DNA from: Desertimonas sp963733085
GTDB taxonomy: Bacteria > Actinomycetota > Acidimicrobiia > Acidimicrobiales > Ilumatobacteraceae
Assembly (NCBI GenBank): GCA_963733085.1
Contig: CAVTBY010000002.1
Location: forward strand, 620,001-684,000
Direction of reading: 5' to 3'
DNA length: 64,000 nt
The notes beneath the pieces are model-generated. The model did no database searches and was not told the DNA's origin. It saw only the letters and a list, made by a program, of their open reading frames with translations. This document shows positions 9,016-17,035 of the stretch, in pieces; position 1 is the first letter of the stretch; each line of letters begins with the position of its first letter. A program made the position numbers and the translations under genes.

Positions 9016-10043
9016 CTCGAGGATTCCTGGCGCTCGACGTGCCCGCCGAAGCCGGCGCGCATCGCCGAGAGCACCTTGTCGGCGACGTCGGATCGGCCTC
9101 GTGAGCTGAACCGTTGGAACAGGGAGGCCGCCAGCACCGGAACCGGGACACCTTCGTCGATCGCCGCGTTAACGGTCCACCGTCCCTCGCCGGAGTCCGA
9201 GACGTTCCCGGCGAAGCCTTCGAGCTTGGGGTCGACTACGAGCGCCTCGGCGGTGAGGTCGAGCAGCCAGCTGGCGACCACGCTGCCCCGGCGCCACACC
9301 TCGGTGATTGCGGCGAGGTCGAGGTCGTAGCGGTAGTACTGCGGATGGGGGAGCGGTGCCGTTTCGGCGTCCTCGACGTGGTCCTCGGCGCCGATGTCCG
9401 CCTTGGCGAGCACGTTGAGCCCCTCGGCGTAGGCGGCCATCAGCCCGTACTCGATGCCGTTGTGGACCATCTTCACGAAGTGGCCGGCACCGTTGTGGCC
9501 GCAGTGCAACCACCCATGCTCGACATTCGACGGTGTGTCGTCACGGGCCGCGCGGGTAGGCGTCCGCTCGGCGGCCTCGACGCCGGGTGCGAGGGCATCG
9601 AAGATCGGGGTCAGCTGCGCGACGGTGGCGGGAGAACCGCCGACCATCAGGCAGTAGCCCCGTTCGAGGCCGTGGACCCCACCGCTCACGCCGACGTCCA
9701 CGTACTCGATGCCGCGATCAGCGAGCGGAGCGGCGCGGTCGACGTCGTCGCGGTACCACGAGTTGCCTCCGTCGATGATCGTGTCGCCGCGCTCGAGGAG
9801 CGGTGCCAGCTTGTCGACGGTCTCGCCGACGAACGCGGCAGGGACCATCATCCACACGTGGCGGGGGGCGGCGAGCGCGCCGACAAGCTCCTCCAGCGAC
9901 GCGCTGCCGGACATCCCCTCCCCGGTCATCGTCGCCACAGCGTCCGGCCACACGTCGTACCCGATGCACTCATGGCCGGCCCGCATCAGCCGGAGGACCA
10001 TGTTCGCCCCCATCCGGCCGAGGCCGATCATGCCCAATTGCAT
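9012..10043 (-). CDS. gnd: 6-phosphogluconate dehydrogenase, short decarboxylating type
   Basis: The N-terminal Rossmann motif is MQLGMIGLGRMGANMVLRLM, and the substrate-side signature DVGVSGGVHGLERGYCLMVGG follows at about residues 117-137. The helical C-terminal domain contains HNGAGHFVKMVHNGIEYGLM. At 343 residues it is the short form found in many actinobacteria, often NAD-preferring, rather than the 470-residue form; cofactor preference cannot be settled by eye. It is the first gene of the gnd-zwf operon. Confidence 0.94.
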   Translation of the reverse strand: MQLGMIGLGRMGANMVLRLMRAGHECIGYDVWPDAVATMTGEGMSGSASLEELVGALAAPRHVWMMVPAAFVGETVDKLAPLLERGDTIIDGGNSWYRDDVDRAAPLADRGIEYVDVGVSGGVHGLERGYCLMVGGSPATVAQLTPIFDALAPGVEAAERTPTRAARDDTPSNVEHGWLHCGHNGAGHFVKMVHNGIEYGLMAAYAEGLNVLAKADIGAEDHVEDAETAPLPHPQYYRYDLDLAAITEVWRRGSVVASWLLDLTAEALVVDPKLEGFAGNVSDSGEGRWTVNAAIDEGVPVPVLAASLFQRFSSRGRSDVADKVLSAMRAGFGGHVERQESSR

Positions 10044-10096
10044 GAGGAACAGGTTGCCACGTCCCAGCTGCGACGGCGACGTGACAAGATCCCACC

Positions 10097-10432
10097 ATGC
10101 CCGAACCGATCAACTACGTCGAACTCCCAGGTGGCGACCTCGTCGCCACGAAGACCTTCTACGAAGCGGCGTTTGGCTGGAGCTTCACCGACTACGGGCC
10201 CGACTACACGGGAATCGGCGACGCCGGTCTCGACGGAGGATTCACGTCCGCGGCCACATCGACGACGTCGATACCGCTGGTCGTGCTCAAGGCCGACGAC
10301 CTCGAAGCCACCCTCGCCCGCGTCGAGGCCAACGGTGGCGAGATCACGGCCCCGATCTTCGAGTTCCCCGGCGGACGCCGATTCCACTTCCGCGACCCTG
10401 CCGGTAACGAACTCGGCGTCTGGGCCGAGTGA
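10097..10432 (+). CDS. VOC (glyoxalase/bleomycin-resistance) family protein
   Basis: A 111-residue single-module protein with the pattern of one VOC unit pair: NYVELPGGDLVATKTFYEAAFGW at the start, and FPGGRRFHFRDPAGNELGVW at the end with the usual Glu. Substrate is unknown. A -10-like CAAGAT ends seven bases before the ATG, suggesting a leaderless start. The next gene begins inside its stop codon (TGATG), so the two are coupled. Confidence 0.85.
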   Translation: MPEPINYVELPGGDLVATKTFYEAAFGWSFTDYGPDYTGIGDAGLDGGFTSAATSTTSIPLVVLKADDLEATLARVEANGGEITAPIFEFPGGRRFHFRDPAGNELGVWAE

Positions 10433-11091
10433 TGGAGGACGCCGCCCGCCGGCGCGTGATCGAGCAGGTGCACGACGCCCACCGCGCCCTCGTCGAGCAT
10501 CTCGAGGCAATGACTGGTGGGCCTGATGCGGACCCGACTCGGCCGTGCCTGCTCCCAGATTGGACGCGAGGCCACGTGCTCACGCACATCGCCCGCAACG
10601 CCGACAGCTTCGTCCGCGTCCTCGAAGCGGCACGGCGCGGAGAGTCGGTCACCCAGTACGAGGGCGGGGCCGTCAGTCGCAATGCGGATATCGAGGCCGG
10701 CGCCGGCCGTGACTGGGATGCCCTCGTCGCCGATGTTCGATCGTCGGCCGCCACGCTGGAGGACGTGTTCGCCACCCAGGATCGGTGGGACCTGGCGATG
10801 ACGAACTCGTCCGGGGAGTCGGTGCCCCACACCGACCTCCCGTTCCGCCGCCTCCGCGAGGTCGTCGTCCATCACGCCGACCTCGGGGACCCGGCGTTCA
10901 CTCCCGACGATTGGCCCGACGAGTACGTCCGCGAGGACCTGCGCCGGATGGAGATGCTGTACAGCTCCCGCCAGCCGATGGGCGCCACCGGCCTCCCCGT
11001 CGCGGCCAACAGCGTCCCGCCGCGGCAGCGGCTGTGCTGGCTGCTCGGCCGCACCGACATCGAGGGGTTGCCGGCCGCCGGAATCTTCTAG
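10432..11091 (+). CDS. Maleylpyruvate isomerase-like (DinB/MDMPI) protein
   Basis: The N-terminal four-helix bundle resembles mycothiol-dependent maleylpyruvate isomerase: LLPDWTRGHVLTHIARNADSFVRVLEAARRGE near residues 36-67, with the first metal His in GHVLTHIARN. A second His pair lies in REVVVHHADLG. At 219 residues it is the size of single-domain MDMPI N proteins; the true substrate may be any mycothiol conjugate or none. The ATG overlaps the VOC stop. The 3' end overlaps the convergent WXG100-like gene by four bases. Confidence 0.75.
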   Translation: MEDAARRRVIEQVHDAHRALVEHLEAMTGGPDADPTRPCLLPDWTRGHVLTHIARNADSFVRVLEAARRGESVTQYEGGAVSRNADIEAGAGRDWDALVADVRSSAATLEDVFATQDRWDLAMTNSSGESVPHTDLPFRRLREVVVHHADLGDPAFTPDDWPDEYVREDLRRMEMLYSSRQPMGATGLPVAANSVPPRQRLCWLLGRTDIEGLPAAGIF

Positions 11092-11381
11092 TCGGAGTTG
11101 AAGAGTTCGGCGGCGCCGCGGCGCTCGTAGTCGTCGGCGTCGCCGCTCAGGCCCAGGGCGTTGGCCCGTAAGGCGTCGATCGCCGCCTGCAGTTCACCGC
11201 AATAGCCGCCCAGCAGGCGGTCGAACTCGTCGGCGGCCGGACAATCCCACGTGAGCACACCGGAGTACTGGTGGAGGTCGAACAAGGCGGCAGCGTCGAG
11301 GCGATGGGCTAGTTGCCGGCAGGCTTCTGCCCGTCCCCTGAGCAGATCGGCTTGGGCGTAGTACCAATCGGCGGTCGGCAT
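11088..11381 (-). CDS. WXG100-like small helical protein
   Basis: The start ATG at 11381 is preceded by a good AGGAG site and gives a 97-residue protein with no signal peptide. The sequence is almost all helical with a central VLTWDCPAADEFDRLLGGY. This resembles the WxG hairpin turn of ESX/WXG100 proteins (tWxGpAAdaF), with C in place of G. No ESX secretion gene is in the window. Whether it is a secreted ESAT-6-family member or a cytoplasmic relative is open. Confidence 0.5.
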   Translation of the reverse strand: MPTADWYYAQADLLRGRAEACRQLAHRLDAAALFDLHQYSGVLTWDCPAADEFDRLLGGYCGELQAAIDALRANALGLSGDADDYERRGAAELFNSD

Positions 11382-11544
11382 TCGTTGCTCCTGTCGTCGT
11401 GCGTTTGAAGGTTCGTCACCCCACCTGGGCGTCATCACGGCGTCGGAGCGGAAGTGATCTCTGCCACATCATCCCTGGGTATCTGCGGTGCCCGCTCGCA
11501 CTCTTCATCTCTGGCGGGCGGACGCGCACCGCGGAGAGGTCGGG

Positions 11545-12212
11545 ATGGGGTACGGATCGATCGACGTGGCGATTGTGGCAGCGGCCGCCGCCACCGTCCT
11601 CAGCATGTTGTGCACGTGGCCGCAGGTCGCCCGCATCCGGCGCACCGACGACATCGCCGGTGTCTCCGTCACCGCGGCCGCGCTGACGGTGTCGTCAGAG
11701 ATCGGTTGGACCGTCTACCTCGGTGGCGAGGGGCTCTGGCCGGCGGTTCCGGAAGGCGCCTTCAACATTGCGGCCAACGCCCTGCTCGTCGTCGCCGTCA
11801 GACGCGCCGGGGGTCGGCGCACATTGCGCTCGTTGTCGCGATGGCGTGGTTGGCGATGCTGCTCACGGTTCGGTGGTTGGGTGGGCCGGGTTCGATTGCC
11901 GCCCTGCTCGGTGTCGCCTACCTCGTTCAGCTCACGCCAGCGGTCGTGACGGCGTGGCGGACCTGGAGTCCGAGCGGCATCGCCACATCGACGTGGATGC
12001 TGCGTCTCGTCGAATCGGCGTTGTGGGGCACCTACGGCTACGTCCGCGGCGATCCGCCGCTGATCGTGTTCGGCATCCTCGGCCTTGCCGAAAGCACGGC
12101 GATCCTCGTCCGCAAGGTGATGACCCGCCACCGGCCCGCCATCGTGGAGCGGGCAGCACGGCCCCAGCTCGTCGTGCGATCACAACACCTGGACGATGCG
12201 GTGGTGGGGTAA
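11545..12212 (+). CDS. PQ-loop (SWEET-like) membrane transporter, frameshifted
   Basis: The first half (MGYGSIDVAIVAAAAATVLS, then MLCTWPQVARIRRTDDIAGV) holds a three-helix PQ-loop repeat with the WPQ motif. The frame breaks in a G-rich run at 11809-11813, where one base appears missing. The second half (IALVVAMAWLAMLLTVRWLG, then VVTAWRTWSPSGIATSTWML) is a second three-helix repeat. The repaired length is about 222 residues. Sugar or cationic amino acid export would fit the family, but the substrate cannot be read from sequence. The 3' end overlaps the convergent GNAT gene by 33 bp. Confidence 0.72.
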
Positions 12213-12626
12213 GTCGGTGTCGGTGGTGCGGAATCCCTCGCCGACCACGGCGAAGCCGTTGGCCACATAGAACTCGAGCGCCGAGTCGCGGGCGTTCGCC
12301 CACACCAACGCTGCTCCCCGGCGGCGGGCGTCGCCGAGTCCGGCGGCGATCATCGCCGCACCGAGGCCGCGTCCCTGGTGCTTCGCGTCGACCGCCATGC
12401 CGCGCAGCTGCACGGCAGCATCGTCGGGGCGACCGGGGAACGGCTTCGGGGTCCAGGTCGAGGCGGCGATCACGGCGCCGGACTCATCACGGACGGCGAG
12501 GTGGATGGTGTCGGGGTCACGATCGTGCGCGAAGTCGACGTTGTCGCTCGGCGTATCACGGCGCAACACCTCGAAGCGCAGGTCGTAGATCTCCTCGACG
12601 CGGACACTCTCGACGAGCTCGTTCAC
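12180..12626 (-). CDS. GNAT family N-acetyltransferase
   Basis: A 148-residue acetyltransferase with the acetyl-CoA loop QLRGMAVDAKHQGRGLGAAM near residues 92-111 and the C-terminal ALEFYVANGFAVVGEGF. The acceptor is unknown. Its GTG start overlaps the thiQ stop (GTGA), making it the last gene of the riboswitch-controlled thiamine operon, so a link to thiamine or a precursor is possible but unproven. Confidence 0.85.
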   Translation of the reverse strand: MNELVESVRVEEIYDLRFEVLRRDTPSDNVDFAHDRDPDTIHLAVRDESGAVIAASTWTPKPFPGRPDDAAVQLRGMAVDAKHQGRGLGAAMIAAGLGDARRRGAALVWANARDSALEFYVANGFAVVGEGFRTTDTDLPHHRIVQVL

Positions 12627-13270
12627 GATGTCTTGGCTACCAGCTCATCGATCGTGATGACACGGTCGGCGATCATCTCTGCCTCCCCACGGTCGTGGGT
12701 GACGAGCAGCGACGTCGTCTGCTCGGCACGCAGGATCCCGGCGAGGTCGCCGGCCAGTCGATCGTGGAGCTCGCGGTCGAGACCGGTCAGCGGCTCGTCG
12801 AGGAGCAGCACACGCGGTGTGGGCGCCAGCGAGCGGGCCAGCGCGACGCGCTTGGCCTCGCCACCGCTGAGCTGTCGCACGTTGCGCCGCTCGAACTCGG
12901 CGAGTCCGACGACATCGAGCAGGTGCGCAACTCGCTGCTGTCGCGTCGGCGGGGCGTCGCCGCGCATACGCAATCCGAACCCCACGTTGCCGGCGACGTC
13001 GAGGTGCTCGAACAGCTGCTCGTCCTGGAACACCATCCCGACCCCGCGGCGATGCGTCGGCACGTCGGTGACGTCGACACCGTCGATGCTCACCGTGCCA
13101 CGATCTGGGATCACCAATCCTGCGATCACCCGCAGCAGCGTGGATTTACCGCTGCCCGACGGGCCGAGCAGGCCGACGATCTCCCCGCTCTCGACGCGCA
13201 GGTCGGCCCCGTCGAGCACCGTTCGCTCGCCGAAGGCGACGTGCACGTCGGTGACGACGAGATCACTCAT
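12623..13270 (-). CDS. thiQ: Thiamine ABC transporter ATP-binding protein
   Basis: An ABC ATPase of 215 residues with Walker A GPSGSGKST, signature RQLSGGEAKRVALARSL, Walker B VLLLDEPLTGLD and switch VTHDRGEAEMIAD. The ATG at 13270 overlaps the permease gene by eight bases. It energises the ThiBPQ uptake complex at the inner face of the membrane. Assignment to thiamine rests on the upstream TPP riboswitch and the neighbouring thiamine-type binding protein and pyrophosphokinase. Confidence 0.9.
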   Translation of the reverse strand: MSDLVVTDVHVAFGERTVLDGADLRVESGEIVGLLGPSGSGKSTLLRVIAGLVIPDRGTVSIDGVDVTDVPTHRRGVGMVFQDEQLFEHLDVAGNVGFGLRMRGDAPPTRQQRVAHLLDVVGLAEFERRNVRQLSGGEAKRVALARSLAPTPRVLLLDEPLTGLDRELHDRLAGDLAGILRAEQTTSLLVTHDRGEAEMIADRVITIDELVAKTS

Positions 13271-14855
13271 GAGGTGGGTTTTCCGCGACATCGATGAGGA
13301 TCACGACGGCGATCGTCGCCGCGGCGAGGATCACGGCGAGGGCATAGCCCTGACCCTGCAAGAGCGTGCCGGTACGCCCGAGCAGGCGCTCGATGGCGAT
13401 CGGCATCGTCTCCTGCCCACTTCGTGACAGGAAGCTCGTCGCCCCGAACTCGCCGAGCGAGATCGCCGCAGCGATCCCGGCACCGACCACCAGCGGGCGT
13501 CGCAGATGAGGGAGCATGACCGCACGCCAGGCCCGCAGCGGTGACGCACCAAGTGTCGCCGCCGCCTCCAGGCGCCGGACCTCGACACCGCGCAGCACGG
13601 GGAGCACGGTGCGGACGACAAACGGGATCGCCACGAGGGCATGCCCAACCGGGACGATCCACCACGTGCCCCGCCAGTCGAACGGATCCTCGTCGAACGT
13701 GATGAGGATCCCAAAGCCGATCGTCACCGCCGACGTGGCGATCGGCAACAGCAGCGCCGTGTCGAGCGCCCGGCCACCACGGGTCGCCGCGGCGATCGCC
13801 AGCGCCGCCAGCGCACCAACCGTGACCGCGACCGCAACGGCGACGACCATCACTCGTAGCGAGGTGAGCAACGCGTCGATCGGGTCGAGACCGATGCGGA
13901 TTCCAGGCCGGACCTGCGCCGAGCCGAGGCCGCGCCAGGCCCGCAGGGAGTAGCCGTCGCCAGATCGCAGCGACCGTTCCACGAGGGCAACCATCGGAAG
14001 GGCGATGACGGCGGCGGTGGCGATGGCTGTGATTGCGACGAGGCGGCGTTGACCGCCGCGTCGAGGTGTGTGGCGTTGGCGGTCGACGGTGAGCCCGAGC
14101 GGCCGGGTGTACCGGCGCAGCAACCTCGTCGACCCGACGACGAGGAGGGCGATGACGGCGAGTTGCACGACGGTGAGCACGGCCGCCGACCCGAGGTCCC
14201 CGAAGCGAGTCGCCTGTCGCCAGATCTCCACCTCCACCGTCGAGTTGCGGATGGTGCCCAGGACACGGACGACACCGAACGACGTGAAGGTGAACACGAA
14301 GACGATGGCCGCGGCCGCGCCGATCGACGGAAGGATCGCCGGCAGCGTGATCTCGCGGAATACCCGGCGCGGCGCGGCACCGAGTGTGGCCGCCGCGGCT
14401 TCGCGGTCGCGGGGCAACGTCGACAGCACGGCCCCGACGGTGCGCACGACGACCGCCAGGTTGAACAGCACGTGGGCGGTGACGATCGCTACGACACCGC
14501 GCTCGATCGGTGCCGGCAGGACAGCGAGTACGGCGGCGCCGATCACCACCGTCGGGAGCACGAACACGGCGACGAGGGCGCTGTCGAGGAGGCGCCGGCC
14601 GGGGAAGTCAAAGGTTGCGATGACGTAGGCCGGTGCCAGTCCGAGCGCGACTGTGAGCGCCGTCGACACGAGGGCCTGCCACAGCGTGAACCAGACGACA
14701 TCCCACGTCACGGCGTCGCCGAGTGTTTCGACGATCGCCGAACGACTGAGGCCGCGGGCGAGGACGTTGGCCAGCGGCCAGGCGTAGAACACGGCGACCA
14801 CGACCACCGGCACAGCGACGAGCGCCGGCACGAGCCATCGGGGCAGTCGGTTCAA
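13263..14855 (-). CDS. thiP: Thiamine ABC transporter permease
   Basis: A fused two-domain permease of 530 residues, the normal size of ThiP, with about twelve hydrophobic segments and two EAA-like loops (EAAAATLGAAPRRVFREITL, and LEAAATLGASPLRAWRAVML). The chosen start is TTG 14855, whose TTGA overlaps the stop of the binding-protein gene; the open frame upstream is an arginine-rich antisense-like extension and is rejected. It forms the membrane channel for ThiB-delivered thiamine. Confidence 0.9.
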   Translation of the reverse strand: MNRLPRWLVPALVAVPVVVVAVFYAWPLANVLARGLSRSAIVETLGDAVTWDVVWFTLWQALVSTALTVALGLAPAYVIATFDFPGRRLLDSALVAVFVLPTVVIGAAVLAVLPAPIERGVVAIVTAHVLFNLAVVVRTVGAVLSTLPRDREAAAATLGAAPRRVFREITLPAILPSIGAAAAIVFVFTFTSFGVVRVLGTIRNSTVEVEIWRQATRFGDLGSAAVLTVVQLAVIALLVVGSTRLLRRYTRPLGLTVDRQRHTPRRGGQRRLVAITAIATAAVIALPMVALVERSLRSGDGYSLRAWRGLGSAQVRPGIRIGLDPIDALLTSLRVMVVAVAVAVTVGALAALAIAAATRGGRALDTALLLPIATSAVTIGFGILITFDEDPFDWRGTWWIVPVGHALVAIPFVVRTVLPVLRGVEVRRLEAAATLGASPLRAWRAVMLPHLRRPLVVGAGIAAAISLGEFGATSFLSRSGQETMPIAIERLLGRTGTLLQGQGYALAVILAAATIAVVILIDVAENPPHE

Positions 14856-15898
14856 CGGAGAACCGTGTCGGTCCAGGTCTCGATCCAATCGTCGCGGTTG
14901 GCGTCGATCGTCGCCGGGTCGATCGAGTAGGGATCGTCGGCGACGACGGAGAAGTCGGTGAACTCGGCGGGCAGGTCGACGTTCCTGTTCGCCGGGTACA
15001 CGAACAGGTTGAGGGCAACCTCTGACTGGAAGTCCTCGCTGATGAGAAAGTCGACGAGGCGGCGGGCTTCGTCCGGTGCATCGGTCCCGCGCAACACGCC
15101 GGCGAACTCGACCTGGCGGAAGCAAGTGTCGACCACGACGGCAGTCGGTGCCTCGTCCACCGGAGGGTCGGCGAAGAGGACCTCGGCGGGTGGGCTGCTG
15201 CCGTAGCTGACGACGAGCGGCTTCGGTCCGTCACTGGCGCCGCTGAATCGTTCGTAGTACGCCTCGGTCCAGCCGTCGACAACCTCGACGCCGTTGGCGA
15301 CGAGGTCCTGCCAGTACTCGACCCACGCCTCGTCGCCGAACTCCGCAACGGTCGCCATCACAAAGGCCAGCCCGGGGGACGAGGCGGCCGGGTTCTGCAC
15401 GACGAAGAGGTCGGCGTACCGAGGGTCGGTCAGGGACGCGAGATCGGCGGGCGGGTCCAGGTCCTGATCGGCGAACCAGGCGATGTCGTAGTTGACGCAG
15501 ACGTCGCCGAAGTCGACGGGTGTGGCCTCGTGACCGGGCACGAGATCGGTCAACACCCCGTCGATGTGTTCGATACCAGCGGCCTCATAGGGATCGAACA
15601 CACCCTCGTCGACCGTACGCGAGAGATACGTGTTGTCGACGCCCCACATCACGTCGCCCTCCGGGTTGCCGGCGGTGAGCACCGCCTTGGCGGCCATCGT
15701 CCCGGCGTCGCCGGCAACGAGCAGTTCGACGTCGATGCCGGTGTCGTCGGTGAAACTGTCGAAGGCGTCGTTGAGCGAGGTGTCTTCGGTTGGGAACGAG
15801 TCGTAGACGACGAGCGTGACGTCGTTGGGCTCGTTCGACGCAGTGTCGGCGGCGATGCCGAACGGGGCGATTGCGGCGGCGAGCAGTGCTGATCTCAT
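14852..15898 (-). CDS. thiB: Thiamine-binding periplasmic/lipid-side protein
   Basis: An extracellular solute-binding protein of 348 residues with a short hydrophobic N-terminus (MRSALLAAAIAPFGIA) acting as signal peptide; no lipobox Cys is visible. The body reads DVTLVVYDSFPTEDTSLNDA, VMWGVDNTYLSRTVDEGVFD and DVCVNYDIAWFAD, the pattern of the TbpA/ThiB family. It delivers thiamine or its phosphates to ThiPQ. It starts by overlapping the thiN stop (ATGA). Confidence 0.9.
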   Translation of the reverse strand: MRSALLAAAIAPFGIAADTASNEPNDVTLVVYDSFPTEDTSLNDAFDSFTDDTGIDVELLVAGDAGTMAAKAVLTAGNPEGDVMWGVDNTYLSRTVDEGVFDPYEAAGIEHIDGVLTDLVPGHEATPVDFGDVCVNYDIAWFADQDLDPPADLASLTDPRYADLFVVQNPAASSPGLAFVMATVAEFGDEAWVEYWQDLVANGVEVVDGWTEAYYERFSGASDGPKPLVVSYGSSPPAEVLFADPPVDEAPTAVVVDTCFRQVEFAGVLRGTDAPDEARRLVDFLISEDFQSEVALNLFVYPANRNVDLPAEFTDFSVVADDPYSIDPATIDANRDDWIETWTDTVLR

Positions 15899-16551
15899 GG
15901 TTGGGCTCCTGGGACGATCACGGTCAGAACACCTGCGGTGACCTCGACGCGGCATGGCGATTCGACGACCTCGTTGGACACACCGAGTCCGCTCATCGGC
16001 CCGAGGTCGGCATCGACGAGCGGCCAGCGTGAGCCGGAGACGGTGACACCCCGGCAGCCGCCGTGGAGGGCGAGCAACGAGAACGTCGTGCCGATTGGGT
16101 GGTTCACCTCGACGGTGCGACCGGGGCGGACGATGACGACGTGGTCGGATCCCCACCAGCCCTCGATCGCCGGAGTATCTGCGAGGTCGTCGCCCCCGAG
16201 GGCGCCGAGGGCGGCGATGCCGTGGTCGAGCCGATCTCCACGACCGGCGAGCAGCACGATGCGATCCGGCTTCATTGCCGACGCGCACGACAGAGCCAGC
16301 TCCGTGTCCGTGGCCGCCTTGTCCGTGGGGTGGCGGTCGACCGTGATGTTCGCTGTCGCCCAGTCGAGACCGGCTGCCGAGATCGAATCGAGATCACCGA
16401 CGAGCACGTCGGGCCGGATCCCGGCGGCCAGGGCGTGATCGAGACCGCCGTCAGCGGCGACAACGCGCCCGGCGCCGGCAGCAGCGCGCACGGCAACGTC
16501 GTCGAGCGGAGCGCCTCCCGTGACTACGAGAACGGTGTTGTCTGCGGCCAT
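15895..16551 (-). CDS. thiN: Thiamine pyrophosphokinase
   Basis: This 218-residue enzyme pyrophosphorylates thiamine to the active cofactor TPP. Signature elements are VVAADGGLDHALAAGIRPDV, LVGDLDS and the catalytic DKAATDTELAL stretch, with a GRGDRLDHGIAALGAL segment typical of the family. It is the first gene after the TPP riboswitch. Its GGAGGAAG ribosome-binding site sits at the 3' edge of the aptamer, so ligand binding could hide it. With ThiBPQ it forms a salvage unit: import thiamine, then activate it. Confidence 0.95.
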   Translation of the reverse strand: MAADNTVLVVTGGAPLDDVAVRAAAGAGRVVAADGGLDHALAAGIRPDVLVGDLDSISAAGLDWATANITVDRHPTDKAATDTELALSCASAMKPDRIVLLAGRGDRLDHGIAALGALGGDDLADTPAIEGWWGSDHVVIVRPGRTVEVNHPIGTTFSLLALHGGCRGVTVSGSRWPLVDADLGPMSGLGVSNEVVESPCRVEVTAGVLTVIVPGAQP

Positions 16552-16554
16552 CTT

Positions 16555-16645
16555 CCTCCGCCGGCATTACCCGGATCAGGTTCTCGGGTCGGCGGCGGCA
16601 GCCACCCTCTCAGCCCACCGATCCCGTGAGCTCCCCGCAGGTTCC
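16555..16645 (-). promoter_or_regulatory. TPP riboswitch (THI element)
   Basis: Read on the minus strand, the leader carries the conserved blocks GGGGAGCTC, GGGCTGAGAGGGT, GACCCGAGAACCTGATCCGG and GTAATGCCGGCGGAGGAA in order, matching the TPP aptamer's P1/P2/J3-2 and P4-P5 elements. It ends a few bases before the thiN ATG and overlaps its ribosome-binding site. The expected effect is repression of thiN-thiBPQ when TPP is plentiful, probably at translation initiation. No uridine-rich terminator follows. Confidence 0.95.
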
Positions 16646-16652
16646 GACGCCT

Positions 16653-16658
16653 ACGTTA
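16653..16658 (-). promoter_or_regulatory. Candidate -10 of the thiamine operon
   Basis: On the minus strand TAACGT lies just upstream of the riboswitch, placing transcription start at about 16645. The corresponding -35 (TGGACT, 19 bases upstream) would fall inside the outer arm of the adjacent palindrome. Weak consensus match; proposed from position. Confidence 0.3.
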
Positions 16659-16671
16659 CCCGCCAGCGACG

Positions 16672-17035
16672 TTGGTGAGTCCAGCGTCCAGAAATCTGGC
16701 TCTCCTGATGGATCCGCGGGTCTGGCCGTCGCCCGGTAGCTGTAGTCGGCTCTTGAAGTGGGTGGTCGCAGGCCATCGCGACGGGCTCGACGGATTCTGG
16801 GTCCCCGATCGAGACATTTCTGTCTGGATTGCGGCTCCGGAATCGACGGCGTCCGTCGATGCGGTGTTCTACCGCCACGAACGAGACATATTTGTCGTCT
16901 TCGACGCCGCAGAATCTCGGCACCGCCGCCGCTGTCGCTACCACCTGCTTCCAGAGCCAGCGCGCCTGACTGGCGCGATGGCCAGACCCACGGAACGTTC
17001 AGGAGAGCCAGAAACCTGCACGCTCCGCTCACCAA
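16672..17035. repeat. 364-bp imperfect palindrome
   Basis: The whole gene-free stretch folds back on itself. The outer 60 bp of each side (16672-16733 and 16975-17035), read inward from TTGGTGAG, agree at roughly 80 percent of positions, including the shared block TCTGGCTCTCCTGA. Similarity weakens but continues toward the middle (GATTCTG, GAGACATTT/GACAAATATG), and the exact centre is a perfect hairpin, ATCGACGG-CGT-CCGTCGAT at 16842-16860. The right end touches the stop codon of the CDF gene; the left end is about 25 bp from the riboswitch. I see no target-site duplication and no transposase. It may be a foldback or MITE-like element, a structured RNA, or an old inverted duplication. Confidence 0.7.

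Noticed and set aside
16672..17035. Mirror-image small ORFs inside the palindrome (both beginning MVS.A.R.LALL)
   Set aside because: They resemble each other only because the DNA is palindromic. No ribosome-binding sites or protein-like continuation are visible.
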